From assembly GCF_001952075.1 (NCBI RefSeq), contig NZ_LXYU01000003.1, positions 124,001 through 188,000 on the forward strand: DNA of 64,000 nt. Reading direction: 5' to 3'. Below are positions 35,543 through 45,219 of the stretch, in pieces; position 1 is the stretch's first letter, and every line of letters begins with the position of its first letter. A program made the translations under genes and the position numbers. The notes beneath the pieces are model-generated. The model did no database searches and was not told where the DNA came from. It saw only the letters and a list, made by a program, of their open reading frames with translations. The DNA comes from Ditibartonella apis. GTDB taxonomy: Bacteria; Pseudomonadota; Alphaproteobacteria; Rhizobiales; Rhizobiaceae.

Positions 35543-35777
35543 TGGTAAGATCGCAACTACGTTGCCCGAACGATGAAATTTCGATATTTTTTTGCCTTAA
35601 AGGATAAGCAAATTGATCGTGTGCTTATGTGAAAATATGATTAGATTTTCAGGAAAAGCTTGGAAGATACGTCAAAAAAAATCGAAAATTACCGGTGTTA
35701 TTTTAATGAAAAACAGCATTTTTTTACAAAAAAATATCCACTTAAACCTTATAAAACAAAGGGTTAAGTGGACATCG
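35543..35777 (+). pseudogene. Decayed copy of the cas2 3' end plus leader 2
   Basis: This stretch aligns with the last 130-150 bases of cas2 and its leader. TTGCCCGAACGATGAAA matches the cas2 bases near 31170; GAAAATATGATTAGATTTTC matches those encoding YENIVRFS; GTGTTATTTTAATGA matches the cas2 stop. The leader (from 35707) is nearly identical to leader 1 and keeps the terminator-like stem at 35738-35771. The reading frame is lost. It is a duplicated cas2-tail/leader unit. Confidence 0.75.
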
Positions 35778-36276
35778 GTTGTAACAGATTAGAAAATGCG
35801 GTCAAGCCGCAACCGTGGGCTTCCACTCACCGCATTCATCATGGTTGTAACAGATTAGAAAATGCGGTCAAGCCGCAACTGACACGGTGGCTTATATGGC
35901 TTGCGACGAGTTGTAACAGATTAGAAAATGCGGTCAAGCCGCAACTCGCTGCCCGAAGTGTTGAAAAAATGTTTAGGTTGTAACAGATTAGAAAATGCGG
36001 TCAAGCCGCAACCACCAGCCTCGCCGGTCAGTATCATCAAGAGTTGTAATAGATTAGAAAATGCGGTCAAGCCGCAACACTTGTGCGTTATATAATTTGC
36101 GCCCCGTTGTTGTAACAGATTAGAAAATGCGGTCAAGCCGCAACCTTGTGTCTGCTTCTATTCGACCGCAAATAGTTGTAACAGATTAGAAAATGCGGTC
36201 AAGCCGCAACTGACGCGCGCGCTTGTCACCCGAGACATGTGTTGTAACAGATTAGAAAATGCGGTCAAGTTGCGAC
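35778..36276 (-). CRISPR. CRISPR array 2 (8 repeats, 7 spacers)
   Basis: The same 36-bp repeat as array 1 at 66-67-bp spacing. Repeat 5 (36043) has one C-to-T change. Repeat 8 (36241) has a degenerate 3' end (AAGTTGCGAC), marking the old end, so the leader side is on the left. All spacers differ from each other. Confidence 0.96.
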
Positions 36277-36735
36277 GGAAAGCCGCTAAAACCTTGTTAT
36301 ACTTGATATTTACTTTGTTAATTACGTTATTCGTTGATTTGTTTCTCTCGTTTTGTTATATTGGGTGTGCGCCGAGTAAGGAACGCCATGGCTTTTAGCG
36401 ATGTGGGGATTGCATTTCCGGCCCCCCGGCGTGTTAATTCCCATTCTGTGATATACTTCTTTTGCTTATCTTTACCGTGATTTGTGCGTTTTATACGTTG
36501 TGAATTGTAATGGCTTGCGGCAGGTTTCTTCTCTATCGAATGTCGATTATACGTTTTTTGCCTTGATGCTCGCTCATCATCGTCAATCTCCCGATTTCAT
36601 GGGGCATGTGAGTGACTTCCGGGACAGCAGAGACGATAAGGACTGATTATAGGTTATTAGTTGTTAGCAAATGCTAATTTAGAAGGTGTTTCAAGCGGTG
36701 AGAGACTAACCACCTTTCTGAATTGGCAAGCCATT
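36277..36735. other. Spacer region between arrays 2 and 3
   Basis: About 460 bases with no supported gene. The first 110 bases are recognisably related to the stretch after array 3 (for example AAAACCTTGTTATACT versus AAAACGTCGTTATACT, then ATTTACT and GTTGATTT landmarks), so the duplicated unit included trailer sequence. Confidence 0.6.
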
Positions 36736-36876
36736 TGAAAATGGTTGGATTTTTACGGAAAAGCTTGGAAGCACGTCAAAAAAAATCGAAAATTACCGGT
36801 GTTAGTTTAATGAAAAACGGCTTTTTTTAAAAAAATCCACTTAAACCTTATAAAACAAAGGGTTAAGCGCACATCG
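36736..36876 (+). pseudogene. Short cas2-tail remnant plus leader 3 (eroded)
   Basis: Begins GAAAATGGTTGGATTTTT, followed by the shared CACGTCAAAAAAAATCGAAA, the TTAGTTTAATGA equivalent of the cas2 end, and a leader. In this copy the terminator-like stem is damaged: the right arm reads GGGTTAAGCGC instead of GGGTTAAGTGG. This is the least conserved of the four leaders. Confidence 0.7.
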
Positions 36877-37178
36877 GTTGTAACAGATTAGAAAATGCGG
36901 TCAAGCAGCAACCAAAATCATAATCGTGAGCATATCCGGTGTCGTTGTAACAGATTAGAAAATGCGGTCAAGCCGCAACCCCCGATGACTACAAGCAATA
37001 TCAATGATGGTTGTAACAGATTAGAAAATGCGGTCAAGCCGCAACAAGACATACCGGCGGCGGTTATTGATGCTTAGTTGTAACAGATTAGAAAATGCGG
37101 TCAAGCCGCAACTCGCTTTGGCTTTTGCTTTGAATAAGCAGGGTTGTAACAGATTAGAAAATGCGGTCAAGCCGCAAC
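36877..37178 (-). CRISPR. CRISPR array 3 (5 repeats, 4 spacers)
   Basis: Same repeat and spacing as the other arrays. The leader-proximal repeat carries a C-to-A change (AAGCAGCAAC); the other four are canonical. It is the shortest array and follows the most damaged leader, suggesting that it has stopped growing. Confidence 0.96.
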
Positions 37179-37399
37179 AGAACGTTGGTAAAACGTCGTT
37201 ATACTAAATCTTTACTTCCTTCATGATGCTGTTTGTTGATTTTATTTTTCAATTACATTATATTTTTCTTGGACACCGAGCCATCCGGAGCGCCACCTTT
37301 TTGGTGTTGGGGGTTTCCGACCCAACGGTGTCGTCAAATTTTTCCGTTTTTCCTTTTTTGCTTTCTCAAATTTTCCGGCAATGTTTGATGTAAATTTGC
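37179..37399. other. Spacer region between array 3 and the unit of array 4
   Basis: About 220 bases related to the stretch following array 2. No gene seen. Confidence 0.5.
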
Positions 37400-37651
37400 T
37401 GTAAAGTCGTTATACCGAATGATGAAAGTTCGATATTTTTTCAAGGGTGGGACAAGCAAATTGTTCATGTGCTTATGTGAAAATATTGTTAGATTTTGCT
37501 TATGTGAAAATATTGTTAGATTTTTAGAGAAAACGTGGACGACAAGTCAAAAAAATCGAAATTTACCGGTGTTATTTTAATGAAAAACAGCATTTTTTTA
37601 CAAAAAAATATCCACTTAAACCTTATAAAACAAAGGGTTAAGTGGACATCG
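37400..37651 (+). pseudogene. Decayed cas2-tail copy plus leader 4
   Basis: Contains GAATGATGAAAGTTCGATATTTT and GAAAATATTGTTAGATTTTT, matching cas2, then the shared GGTGTTATTTTAATGA end and a leader almost identical to leader 2, with an intact terminator-like stem at 37612-37645. A 27-bp block within it is tandemly duplicated (37471-37497 and 37498-37524). No open frame remains. Confidence 0.75.
37471..37524. repeat. 27-bp tandem duplication in the cas2 relic
   Basis: Two adjacent identical 27-base copies beginning GCTTATGTGAAAATATTG. It is found only in the relic before array 4, so it arose after that unit was made. Confidence 0.85.
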
Positions 37652-39009
37652 GTTGTAACAGATTAGAAAATGCGGTCAAGCCGCAACTATCGTTTTCGTG
37701 TCGACCCTCATGACAGGGTTGTAACAGATTAGAAAATGCGGTCAAGCCGCAACTTACCGGCTTGATTATCAATTGCGAGAATTGTTGTAACAGATTAGAA
37801 AATGCGGTCAAGCCGCAACAATTTCATTTTCAACACAAAAACGAAAAAGGTTGTAACAGATTAGAAAATGCGGTCAAGCCGCAACAAAACTGATCGTTAC
37901 CACATTCAAGCTTATGTTGTAACAGATTAGAAAATGCGGTCAAGCCGCAACAAGACAAGGTTACGTACTTTTCTACCTATAGTTGTAACAGATTAGAAAA
38001 TGCGGTCAAGCCGCAACTGCCAAGCAGCGATTGTCTTTTTTATTCGTGTTGTAACAGATTAGAAAATGCGGTCAAGCCGCAACACCGAATAACCTTTGAA
38101 GACTTCGATAACGGTTGTAACAGATTAGAAAATGCGGTCAAGCCGCAACGATCTTGAAGCACGGTTTTTCGTTGCATTGGTTGTAACAGATTAGAAAATG
38201 CGGTCAAGCCGCAACCGTAAACGGCCTTGATCTGGTTAAACTATAGTTGTAACAGATTAGAAAATGCGGTCAAGCCGCAACACGTGTTTACATTTATAAA
38301 CTAGCACATTTGTTGTAACAGATTAGAAAATGCGGTCAAGCCGCAACCGTCATTAAACCCGATCAAAAAGCATTTGAGTTGTAACAGATTAGAAAATGCG
38401 GTCAAGCCGCAACATTATGATGGCTCCAGCAGATTGCAGAAGGGTTGTAACAGATTAGAAAATGCGGTCAAGCCGCAACAAACGCGTCTTCACCTTCGCG
38501 ATCTTCGTCTGTTGTAACAGATTAGAAAATGCGGTCAAGCCGCAACATTGATAATCCAGAACAGCATTATGTCGGCAGTTGTAACAGATTAGAAAATGCG
38601 GTCAAGCCGCAACAAGAATGGAGATAGATAGATGTAGTGAATTGTTGTAACAGATTAGAAAATGCGGTCAAGCCGCAACGTATAGGACTCAATACCCGCC
38701 CGTGCGTCAGTTGTAACAGATTAGAAAATGCGGTCAAGCCGCAACTAATGGCATGGGTAATTAAAGATAGGCGTAGTTGTAACAGATTAGAAAATGCGGT
38801 CAAGCCGCAACTCCTTGGCTTGTTCACCACCAAACAAGTCCGTTGTAACAGATTAGAAAATGCCGTCAAGCCGCAACAACCGTCCCACGCTAAGTGTTCA
38901 AGGCGCGGTTGTAACAGATTAGAAAATGCGGTCAAGCCGCAACATTAAAATGTTCTCATAAACGACAACATAAATTGTAACAGATTAGAAAATGCGGTCA
39001 AGCCGCTAG
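37652..39009 (-). CRISPR. CRISPR array 4 (21 repeats, 20 spacers)
   Basis: The same 36-bp repeat, spacing 66-67 bp. Nineteen repeats are canonical; repeat 19 (38842) has one G-to-C change. The last (38974-39009) begins with A and ends CCGCTAGC. On the minus strand that final copy has TTGACC, 16 bases, then TACAAT, a better -10 than the canonical TACAAC. The array ends 19 bases before the stop of the MFS gene. Confidence 0.97.
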
Positions 39010-39028
39010 CGAATATGTTTTGGTTTCA

Positions 39029-40420
39029 TCAGTGTTGTGCCGCGGATTGTTTGCTTTTTTCGTTCAAAGCATGGCCTGCATCACGGGGCAATGTGCGGAA
39101 GATGAAGAAAGCAAGTGCCGAGATGAAGCCGACGACGAAAAAGCCCGTATGAAAATCTTCAAGTTTCAATATATTGTTGTGAAAGGAGCTGGCAATTTCC
39201 AGAACCGCGCCGGCAATTGCAATGCCGAGCGCCATTGAAGCCTGTTGGGCAACGGCGGCAATCGGCGTTGCCTGACTAATGTCTTCTTTGGCAATATCGG
39301 AAAAGGCAAGGGCATTGACACCGGAAAAGAAAAGCGAGCGCAAAAAGCCGCCGGACAGGAGCACGATAATCATCAACAAATAGGGTGTGGTGGGGTAAAA
39401 CAGGCCATTGGAAGCGGTAAACATTGCCGAGACGAGAGACCCCGCCATCAACACTTTGCGAAAGCCGAAACGGGCATAAACTTCCTTGGCACCGAACTTC
39501 ATGCCGAGCGAGCCTATGGCCGCGGCAAGAACCATAAGGCCGGATTCAATCGGTGAAAGGCCGAAGGCAAGTTGCAGCATCATGGGAAGCAGGAAAGGCA
39601 CGGCGCCAATGCCAAGCCGGAAAACGCTGCCGCCGATAATGGCGCGTGCAAAAACCGGATCGGAAAAAAGCCTGAGGTCAAGAAGGGGTGCTTTGCGGTT
39701 TTTTGCGTGTTTGATATAAATGGCGCCGAAAATTACGCCCAAAATGGTGACACTGATGCCGACACTTTGCGGCAAGGCGGGAAGGCTTACAATCGAAAGG
39801 CCGAAAATGAAGCCGGAAAGGCTGATTGCCGAAAGGAAAAAGCCTGTCCAATCAAGCGGGCGGATATATCTCTTTTCATTTTTTGGCAGATAGATTGACG
39901 AAAGAAGAAGCCCGATAAAACCGATCGGGATATTGATAAGAAAAATCCAGTGCCAGGTAAAAAAGGTGGTGATGAAGCCGCCAAGCGGCGGGCCTACAAG
40001 CGGGCCGACAAGGGCGGGAATGGAAAACCATTGAAAGGCAATGACAAGCTGGTTTTTCGGGGTGGATTTGACGAGTAATAGACGGCCGACGGGTGTCATC
40101 ATTGCCCCGCCAATGCCTTGTAAAAAGCGCGACAAAACAAAGGAATGGAGCGAAAAGGAAAAAGCGCAGCAAAGAGATCCGGCAAGAAAAACCACGATGG
40201 CAACACGGAAGATAATGCGTGCGGTGAAACGGTCGGAGATCCACCCGCTTATAGGGATGAAAACCGAAAGTGCCACGAGATAGGAAGTCATGGCGAGTTT
40301 GAGCGCGATGGGGCTTGTGTTCAAATCGGCGGCAATGGCGGGAAGGGACGTGGAAATCACATTGGAATCCACATGTTCCATAAACAAAGCGACAGCCAGA
40401 ACCATAGGAAGAATGTGCAT
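39029..40420 (-). CDS. MFS transporter, DHA2 (EmrB-like) family
   Basis: A 463-residue inner-membrane protein with about fourteen hydrophobic segments. Typical elements are MEHVDSNVISTSLPAIAADL in helix 1, SGWISDRFTARIIF as motif A, and SRFLQGIGGAMMTPVGR in helix 4. It likely exports drugs or metabolites using the proton gradient; the substrate is unknown. No adaptor protein is adjacent. Its 3' end lies 19 bases from CRISPR array 4. Confidence 0.9.
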   Translation of the reverse strand: MHILPMVLAVALFMEHVDSNVISTSLPAIAADLNTSPIALKLAMTSYLVALSVFIPISGWISDRFTARIIFRVAIVVFLAGSLCCAFSFSLHSFVLSRFLQGIGGAMMTPVGRLLLVKSTPKNQLVIAFQWFSIPALVGPLVGPPLGGFITTFFTWHWIFLINIPIGFIGLLLSSIYLPKNEKRYIRPLDWTGFFLSAISLSGFIFGLSIVSLPALPQSVGISVTILGVIFGAIYIKHAKNRKAPLLDLRLFSDPVFARAIIGGSVFRLGIGAVPFLLPMMLQLAFGLSPIESGLMVLAAAIGSLGMKFGAKEVYARFGFRKVLMAGSLVSAMFTASNGLFYPTTPYLLMIIVLLSGGFLRSLFFSGVNALAFSDIAKEDISQATPIAAVAQQASMALGIAIAGAVLEIASSFHNNILKLEDFHTGFFVVGFISALAFFIFRTLPRDAGHALNEKSKQSAAQH

Positions 40421-40855
40421 TAAATAACCCGAACCCGACTTTTTTAAAACGATGGAACCTTAAAAACCAGTGTGCCTATATAGCGCGAAGAACCTTTATG
40501 ACTCTAAAACCTTATACATGAAAAACTGATATGGCCTAAACCGATAAAACTTGAAAGGTGTTTGTGACAGAAAATCGCGATGCGCCTCACATCATCATTC
40601 AGGCCGACATTATCCTGACCGGTTTCAATTGTGAAGAACTGTGAGAGCGACAAAACCGGCTTCACTTTATCGTGGTTTTTCATTTCATTCTTGACCTTGA
40701 GAGAAAAATAAATTCTTCATCAGTTGTTTTCCGCGATTGCCCTGAAAGGGCTACACATAACATTTACGACACCTATATGTTTTATATCATCATTTAAAAA
40801 ATGAAATTTTACCCGCTTCGGGTCGATCAATAAAATGCGCTGATGGAGCGTTCAC
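40421..40855. other. Divergent promoter region
   Basis: About 435 bases between the divergent MFS and MATE genes. It contains no supported gene and presumably holds both promoters. Confidence 0.5.
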
Positions 40856-42232
40856 TTGCCGCATAAAAAAACAATTGTTCTCAATAATCTGACTGAAGGG
40901 CCGATCACCAGAACGTTGCTTCTCTTTGCCATTCCGACATTGCTTTCCAATGTTCTTCAATCGCTCAACGGTTCGATCAACACAATCTGGGTGGGGCGGT
41001 TTTTAGGTGAAAGTGCACTTGCGGCAACGGCTAATGCCAATATCATCACCTTTCTTTTGTTTGCCCTTGTTTTCGGTTTCGGTATGGCGGCAACCATTAT
41101 GGTTGGCCAATCCATCGGGCGCAAAGATTTGCACCGTGCACGACAGGCTTTCGGCGCTTCTATCGGCTTTTGTCTGTTTCTCTCGGTGGTTCTTGCGGTT
41201 TTGGGGTGGTTTTTTTCGCCCGAAATTTTACGCTTTCTTGAAACACCGGCTGATGCTTTTACGCTGGCTGAAGATTATTTGCGGGTTATCTTCCTTGCTG
41301 CTCCGGCCGATCTTTTGATGGTCATGATTATGATGGGGCTTCGCGGGGCGGGAGATTCCATGACGCCGCTCATTTTCATGTGCGTCAATGTTGTGCTCGA
41401 TATTATTTTCAACCCCGTACTGATCCTGGGCTTGTGGATTTTTCCTGAAATGGGCATTGCGGGAGCTGCCGCCTCGACATCTGTTTCGGGCTATCTCGCG
41501 CTTTTTGCCATGATTATCTATATCTATGTCAAGAAATTGCCTTTGCGGCTTAAAGGACGGGAACTCACCTATATCTGGCCGGATTTCAGCCTGATGCGCT
41601 TTATCGTGCTGAAAGGTTTCCCGATGAGCCTGCAAATGGTCATCATTGCGACATCCGGCCTTGTCATGATCGGTCTTGTCAATCAGGAAGGTGTCACCAC
41701 CATTGCCGCCTATAACATCATGCAGCAATTATGGACATATCTGCAAATGCCTTCCATGGCAGTGGGTGCGGCAGTCAGTGCAATGGTTGCACAAAATATT
41801 GGTGCCGGTCGCTGGAACAGGATTTCAAAAACCACATTGATCGGCTGCGCGGCAACATTTGTCATGACAGCTATTCTGCTCGGGTTATTGCTCATCTTCG
41901 ACCGTCCGGTCATTATCCTGTTTTTGGGCAATGATAGCGCGGCCGTACCAATGGCACAGCATATTCAGGCGATTGCAAGCTGGAGCTTTCTGTTTTTCGG
42001 CCTTGCAATGGTGCTGTTTTCAACAGTTCGTGCCAATGGCGCAGTTCTTGTGCCGCTCATTTGCCTGTTCATTGCTGTCTATCCGGTACGCCTTGGCTTC
42101 TATTACATGTTTTATGGTTCCATAAAGGCAGATGCCATCTGGTGGAGTTTCACCGTCGGCGCTTTTGCCTCGCTCATTCTGGCGCTTTCCTATTATCTTT
42201 CGGGCACATGGAAAAAGCAAAAAGTGCTCTAG
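40856..42232 (+). CDS. MATE-family efflux transporter
   Basis: A 458-residue membrane protein with about twelve helices in two similar halves, as in NorM/DinF-type cation-coupled drug exporters. The N-terminal GPITRTLLLFAIPTLLSNVLQ and the GLRGAGDSMTPL segment are family features. The start is a TTG with a well-placed GGAG. It converges with the next MFS gene (26 bases apart). Substrate unknown. Confidence 0.9.
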   Translation: MPHKKTIVLNNLTEGPITRTLLLFAIPTLLSNVLQSLNGSINTIWVGRFLGESALAATANANIITFLLFALVFGFGMAATIMVGQSIGRKDLHRARQAFGASIGFCLFLSVVLAVLGWFFSPEILRFLETPADAFTLAEDYLRVIFLAAPADLLMVMIMMGLRGAGDSMTPLIFMCVNVVLDIIFNPVLILGLWIFPEMGIAGAAASTSVSGYLALFAMIIYIYVKKLPLRLKGRELTYIWPDFSLMRFIVLKGFPMSLQMVIIATSGLVMIGLVNQEGVTTIAAYNIMQQLWTYLQMPSMAVGAAVSAMVAQNIGAGRWNRISKTTLIGCAATFVMTAILLGLLLIFDRPVIILFLGNDSAAVPMAQHIQAIASWSFLFFGLAMVLFSTVRANGAVLVPLICLFIAVYPVRLGFYYMFYGSIKADAIWWSFTVGAFASLILALSYYLSGTWKKQKVL

Positions 42233-42258
42233 ACTTGGATGAGGGAAGCGCGCACCGT

Positions 42259-43470
42259 TCAGGAATTTTCAAGAATGGTTTTTGGCTTTGGTGTTTTGGG
42301 GTTTAGATATTTTTGCCCGAACACTGTTAAAATCAGAGCAAGAAAGCCGCCGACAATGGAAACATAAAAGCCGGTTTCAGGGCTAAAAGCATCAATCAGT
42401 TTTCCGGAAATGGCAGCCCCGGCCGCAACACCCATTGCCATTCCGGTAATTCCCCACGACATGCCTTCGGTGAGTTTTTCTGGCGGGACAATTGTATCGA
42501 TCAATGACATGGCAATGATGATTGTGGGTGAACAGGCGGCACCGGCAATAAAAAGCACAATGCTCAAATTCCATAAGTTTGTAACAAGCAAGAGTGGCAA
42601 TGTCGTAACCGCAGCAACGATGGTGGCAACAAGAAGCTGCTTCGTCAATTTTATACGGGCAGGCAGTGCACCATAAACAATGCCGGCAATGAAAGAGCCA
42701 GCCGCGTAAAGCACAAGCGGCAGAGCGGTGTAATTTGTCTGTTGTAGCGATTTGCCGATCGCCACGGCAGAAATTTCCGCAGTGCCGAAAATGGTGCCGA
42801 CGCAAAACATAATCACGGTGAGAAGCGCAATGGAAAAAAGGCGGATAACCGAAGTGGAACCCTTTTGCCGCTTGCCATGAGCGACCGGCTCGGTCGATTT
42901 TTGCAAGGTAAAGACGAGGCCTGCAAAGAGCATGATAAGACCGGCGGCAAGCGGACCGGCGGCGGGAAACAGATGGTTTGTGAACTCGATAGCAATAATA
43001 GGGCCGACCATGAAGATCAATTCATCGACAATCGATTCATAGGCAAAGGCCGAACGCAAAAGCGGCGAACCATGATAGAGTTGCGACCAGCGTGTACGCA
43101 CGAAAGAACCGAAACTCGGCATAAAACCGACGAGAATTGCGGCAATAATCAAGATGAAAAGTGGCGCTTTATATTGTGCGGCAATCAACAAGCCACAGAG
43201 CGACAAAAAAGAAACCAGAATTGCCGGACGCGCCACGCGGGCTTGCCCGTATTCATCGGCAAGTTTCGATATTTGCGGCGTAATAATGGCATTGGAAAGG
43301 ACATAACTTGCCGAAACGAGACCGGCGGTAGCATAGTCCAAGCCTTCAATGGCAAACATTGTCATAATGCCGATTGAAATCATTGATATCGGAATACGTG
43401 CCAACAACCCCGTTACCGAAAAGGCAACAGTGCCGGGCTTTCTGAACAATTCGCGATATATATTGGCCAT
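42259..43470 (-). CDS. MFS transporter, 12-helix type
   Basis: A 403-residue inner-membrane protein with about twelve hydrophobic segments, beginning MANIYRELFRKPGTVAFSVTGLLARIP. The SKLADEYGQARV loop matches MFS motif A loosely. The frame is open to a TTG at 43485, but the ATG at 43470 is preceded by GAGG and is preferred. Substrate unknown. It forms a small transporter group with the two neighbouring exporters, but each appears to be transcribed separately. Confidence 0.87.
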   Translation of the reverse strand: MANIYRELFRKPGTVAFSVTGLLARIPISMISIGIMTMFAIEGLDYATAGLVSASYVLSNAIITPQISKLADEYGQARVARPAILVSFLSLCGLLIAAQYKAPLFILIIAAILVGFMPSFGSFVRTRWSQLYHGSPLLRSAFAYESIVDELIFMVGPIIAIEFTNHLFPAAGPLAAGLIMLFAGLVFTLQKSTEPVAHGKRQKGSTSVIRLFSIALLTVIMFCVGTIFGTAEISAVAIGKSLQQTNYTALPLVLYAAGSFIAGIVYGALPARIKLTKQLLVATIVAAVTTLPLLLVTNLWNLSIVLFIAGAACSPTIIIAMSLIDTIVPPEKLTEGMSWGITGMAMGVAAGAAISGKLIDAFSPETGFYVSIVGGFLALILTVFGQKYLNPKTPKPKTILENS

Positions 43471-44184
43471 GACAAATGTCCTCAAGCGCCCTTAAAAGGC
43501 GTTTCCTTCATCTATTGACATCGCGTGCTTATGTCAATTTCTGCAGCCTTTAAATGAATGCCGTTTATTGTGGGATGAATAGCTGCTTGAAAAACTGTTT
43601 ATCCATTCTGCCTGATTGGCAGGGGAAAAGCAAAATTATCTCAAAAAATATGAGTGCAAGCCAAGCGCGTATCATTCAAATGAAGCGCGTCATCAATTCC
43701 GCTTGAAACATCCGGATTGATTTTAAGAACCCGATTGATGGCTTAAAATCCTGACCATTTTGCCAAGACTATCTGCGGGAAGAAAAAAGAAGCGCGACAG
43801 TCCCATTCGATTTATTGGAAAGATGTAAATATAATGCACTTATTCGGTCGTGTTGCATAGGGATAAAGGGCACGTTGAATTCATCCGGAAAGATTTGCCA
43901 CAATGGGCTTTGAAAGCTATGCTGGAAAAATTCTTTTCCTGAACGGGGCGAGTGTTGTGAGCCTCAAGATTGCTAAAGGAAAATGTATCTTCGCCGGAAC
44001 TTTGGTGAGACAAAAATATTCCCGTTAAAACGGTAGCTTTTTCATGCGCGTTGGTTTTTCAATGCAGGCAAAGCCGGTTCACGTACCAGTGTTGTCTTTT
44101 GTCTTTTTCTTTATGCCGTAAATAGCAAAAACATATTTAGCCAATGCTATTAACTGGCCGAATGCATTGGCATTTTAAAAAGCT
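43471..44184. other. Intergenic region, no gene seen
   Basis: About 710 bases between two minus-strand genes. No open frame with a ribosome site or recognisable protein is present. The right part would hold the 3' end of the dipeptidase transcript. Confidence 0.5.
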
Positions 44185-45219
44185 TTATTCGCCCCATGTC
44201 CTTTCCAGAACCGAGATCCAGTTTTTCGAGGTGATTTTCTCGATCTCGTCATGGTTGAAACCGGATTTTTCCATTTCGGCGACGAGCTTCGGCAATTGTG
44301 AACAATCATGCAATTCATTCGGAATTGTTGTGCCATCGAAATCCGAACCGAGGCCGACATGTTCCACGCCGACAATATCGACAATATAGCGCATGTGGTT
44401 GATAATGGTTTTAAGCGGTGTATCGCGGTTGCGTTCGCCATCTTCGCGCAGGAATTTGACACCGAAATTAATGCCGACCAGCCCCTTGCTTTTTCCGATA
44501 GCGCGCAATTGCTCATCGGTGAGGTTACGGCTTTGATGGCTCAAGTGATAGGCGTTGGAATGGGAAGCAACAAGCGGTGCGTCGCTCAATTTTGCAATGT
44601 CCCAGAAGCCTTTTTCGTTCATATGCGAAAGATCAACCATTATGCCGAGCTTGTTACATTCGCGAACGAGTTTTTTGCCGGTTTCTGTCAAGCCCGGTCC
44701 GATATCGCCGGTCGAGTTATATTTAAAGGGAACACCGAAACCGAATATATTGGGTCTGCTCCAGACAGGACCGAGGCTGCGCAATCCATCCTGATAAAGG
44801 CGGGCAAGCTCTTCCAGATTTTCGCCAATGGCTTCCGCACCTTCAATATGAAAAACCGCAGCAAATTGGTGCTCCTTGATTGCGTCTTTAATATCGCGCG
44901 CGGTTTTGCAAATTTTGAAACGGTCGGGTTTCAGCTTTTCAATATCATGGAGAAGCTTTGCCATTTCCATGGTCGGCTTTGTTGCATCTTTTAACAATAA
45001 TTCGGGATAGACACCGTTTTTATCGGGCTGAAGATCAACCGATGGCGGATAAACCGCACAAAGCCCGCCAATAAGGCCGCCTTTTTCAGCCTTTGGCAGG
45101 TCAAGTTCTGCGCTTTCAAAACCGTTGATAAAAGCCGAAGGGTCAAGGTTTTTCTCGTCGCGGATTTTGGAGAGAATGTCATTGTGCCCGTCAAAACATT
45201 GGATGAGTGTTTCAGCCAT
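44185..45219 (-). CDS. Membrane-dipeptidase family (M19) peptidase
   Basis: A 344-residue zinc dipeptidase of the renal-dipeptidase family. Zinc-binding motifs are visible: DGHNDIL near the N-terminus, the Glu in HIEGAEAIG, His in DLSHMNEKGF and ASHSNAYHLSHQSRN, and GLGSDFDGT near the C-terminus. There is no signal peptide, so it is probably cytoplasmic. The frame extends to a GTG at 45270, but the ATG at 45219 gives the normal N-terminus. Relatives cleave dipeptides, D-amino-acid dipeptides or related amides; the substrate here is unknown. Confidence 0.9.
   Translation of the reverse strand: MAETLIQCFDGHNDILSKIRDEKNLDPSAFINGFESAELDLPKAEKGGLIGGLCAVYPPSVDLQPDKNGVYPELLLKDATKPTMEMAKLLHDIEKLKPDRFKICKTARDIKDAIKEHQFAAVFHIEGAEAIGENLEELARLYQDGLRSLGPVWSRPNIFGFGVPFKYNSTGDIGPGLTETGKKLVRECNKLGIMVDLSHMNEKGFWDIAKLSDAPLVASHSNAYHLSHQSRNLTDEQLRAIGKSKGLVGINFGVKFLREDGERNRDTPLKTIINHMRYIVDIVGVEHVGLGSDFDGTTIPNELHDCSQLPKLVAEMEKSGFNHDEIEKITSKNWISVLERTWGE

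Noticed and set aside
38567..38948. Open frames on both strands across array 4 with repeated CNRLENAVKPQ or CGLTAFSNLLQ
   Set aside because: The same artefact of the CRISPR repeat period.
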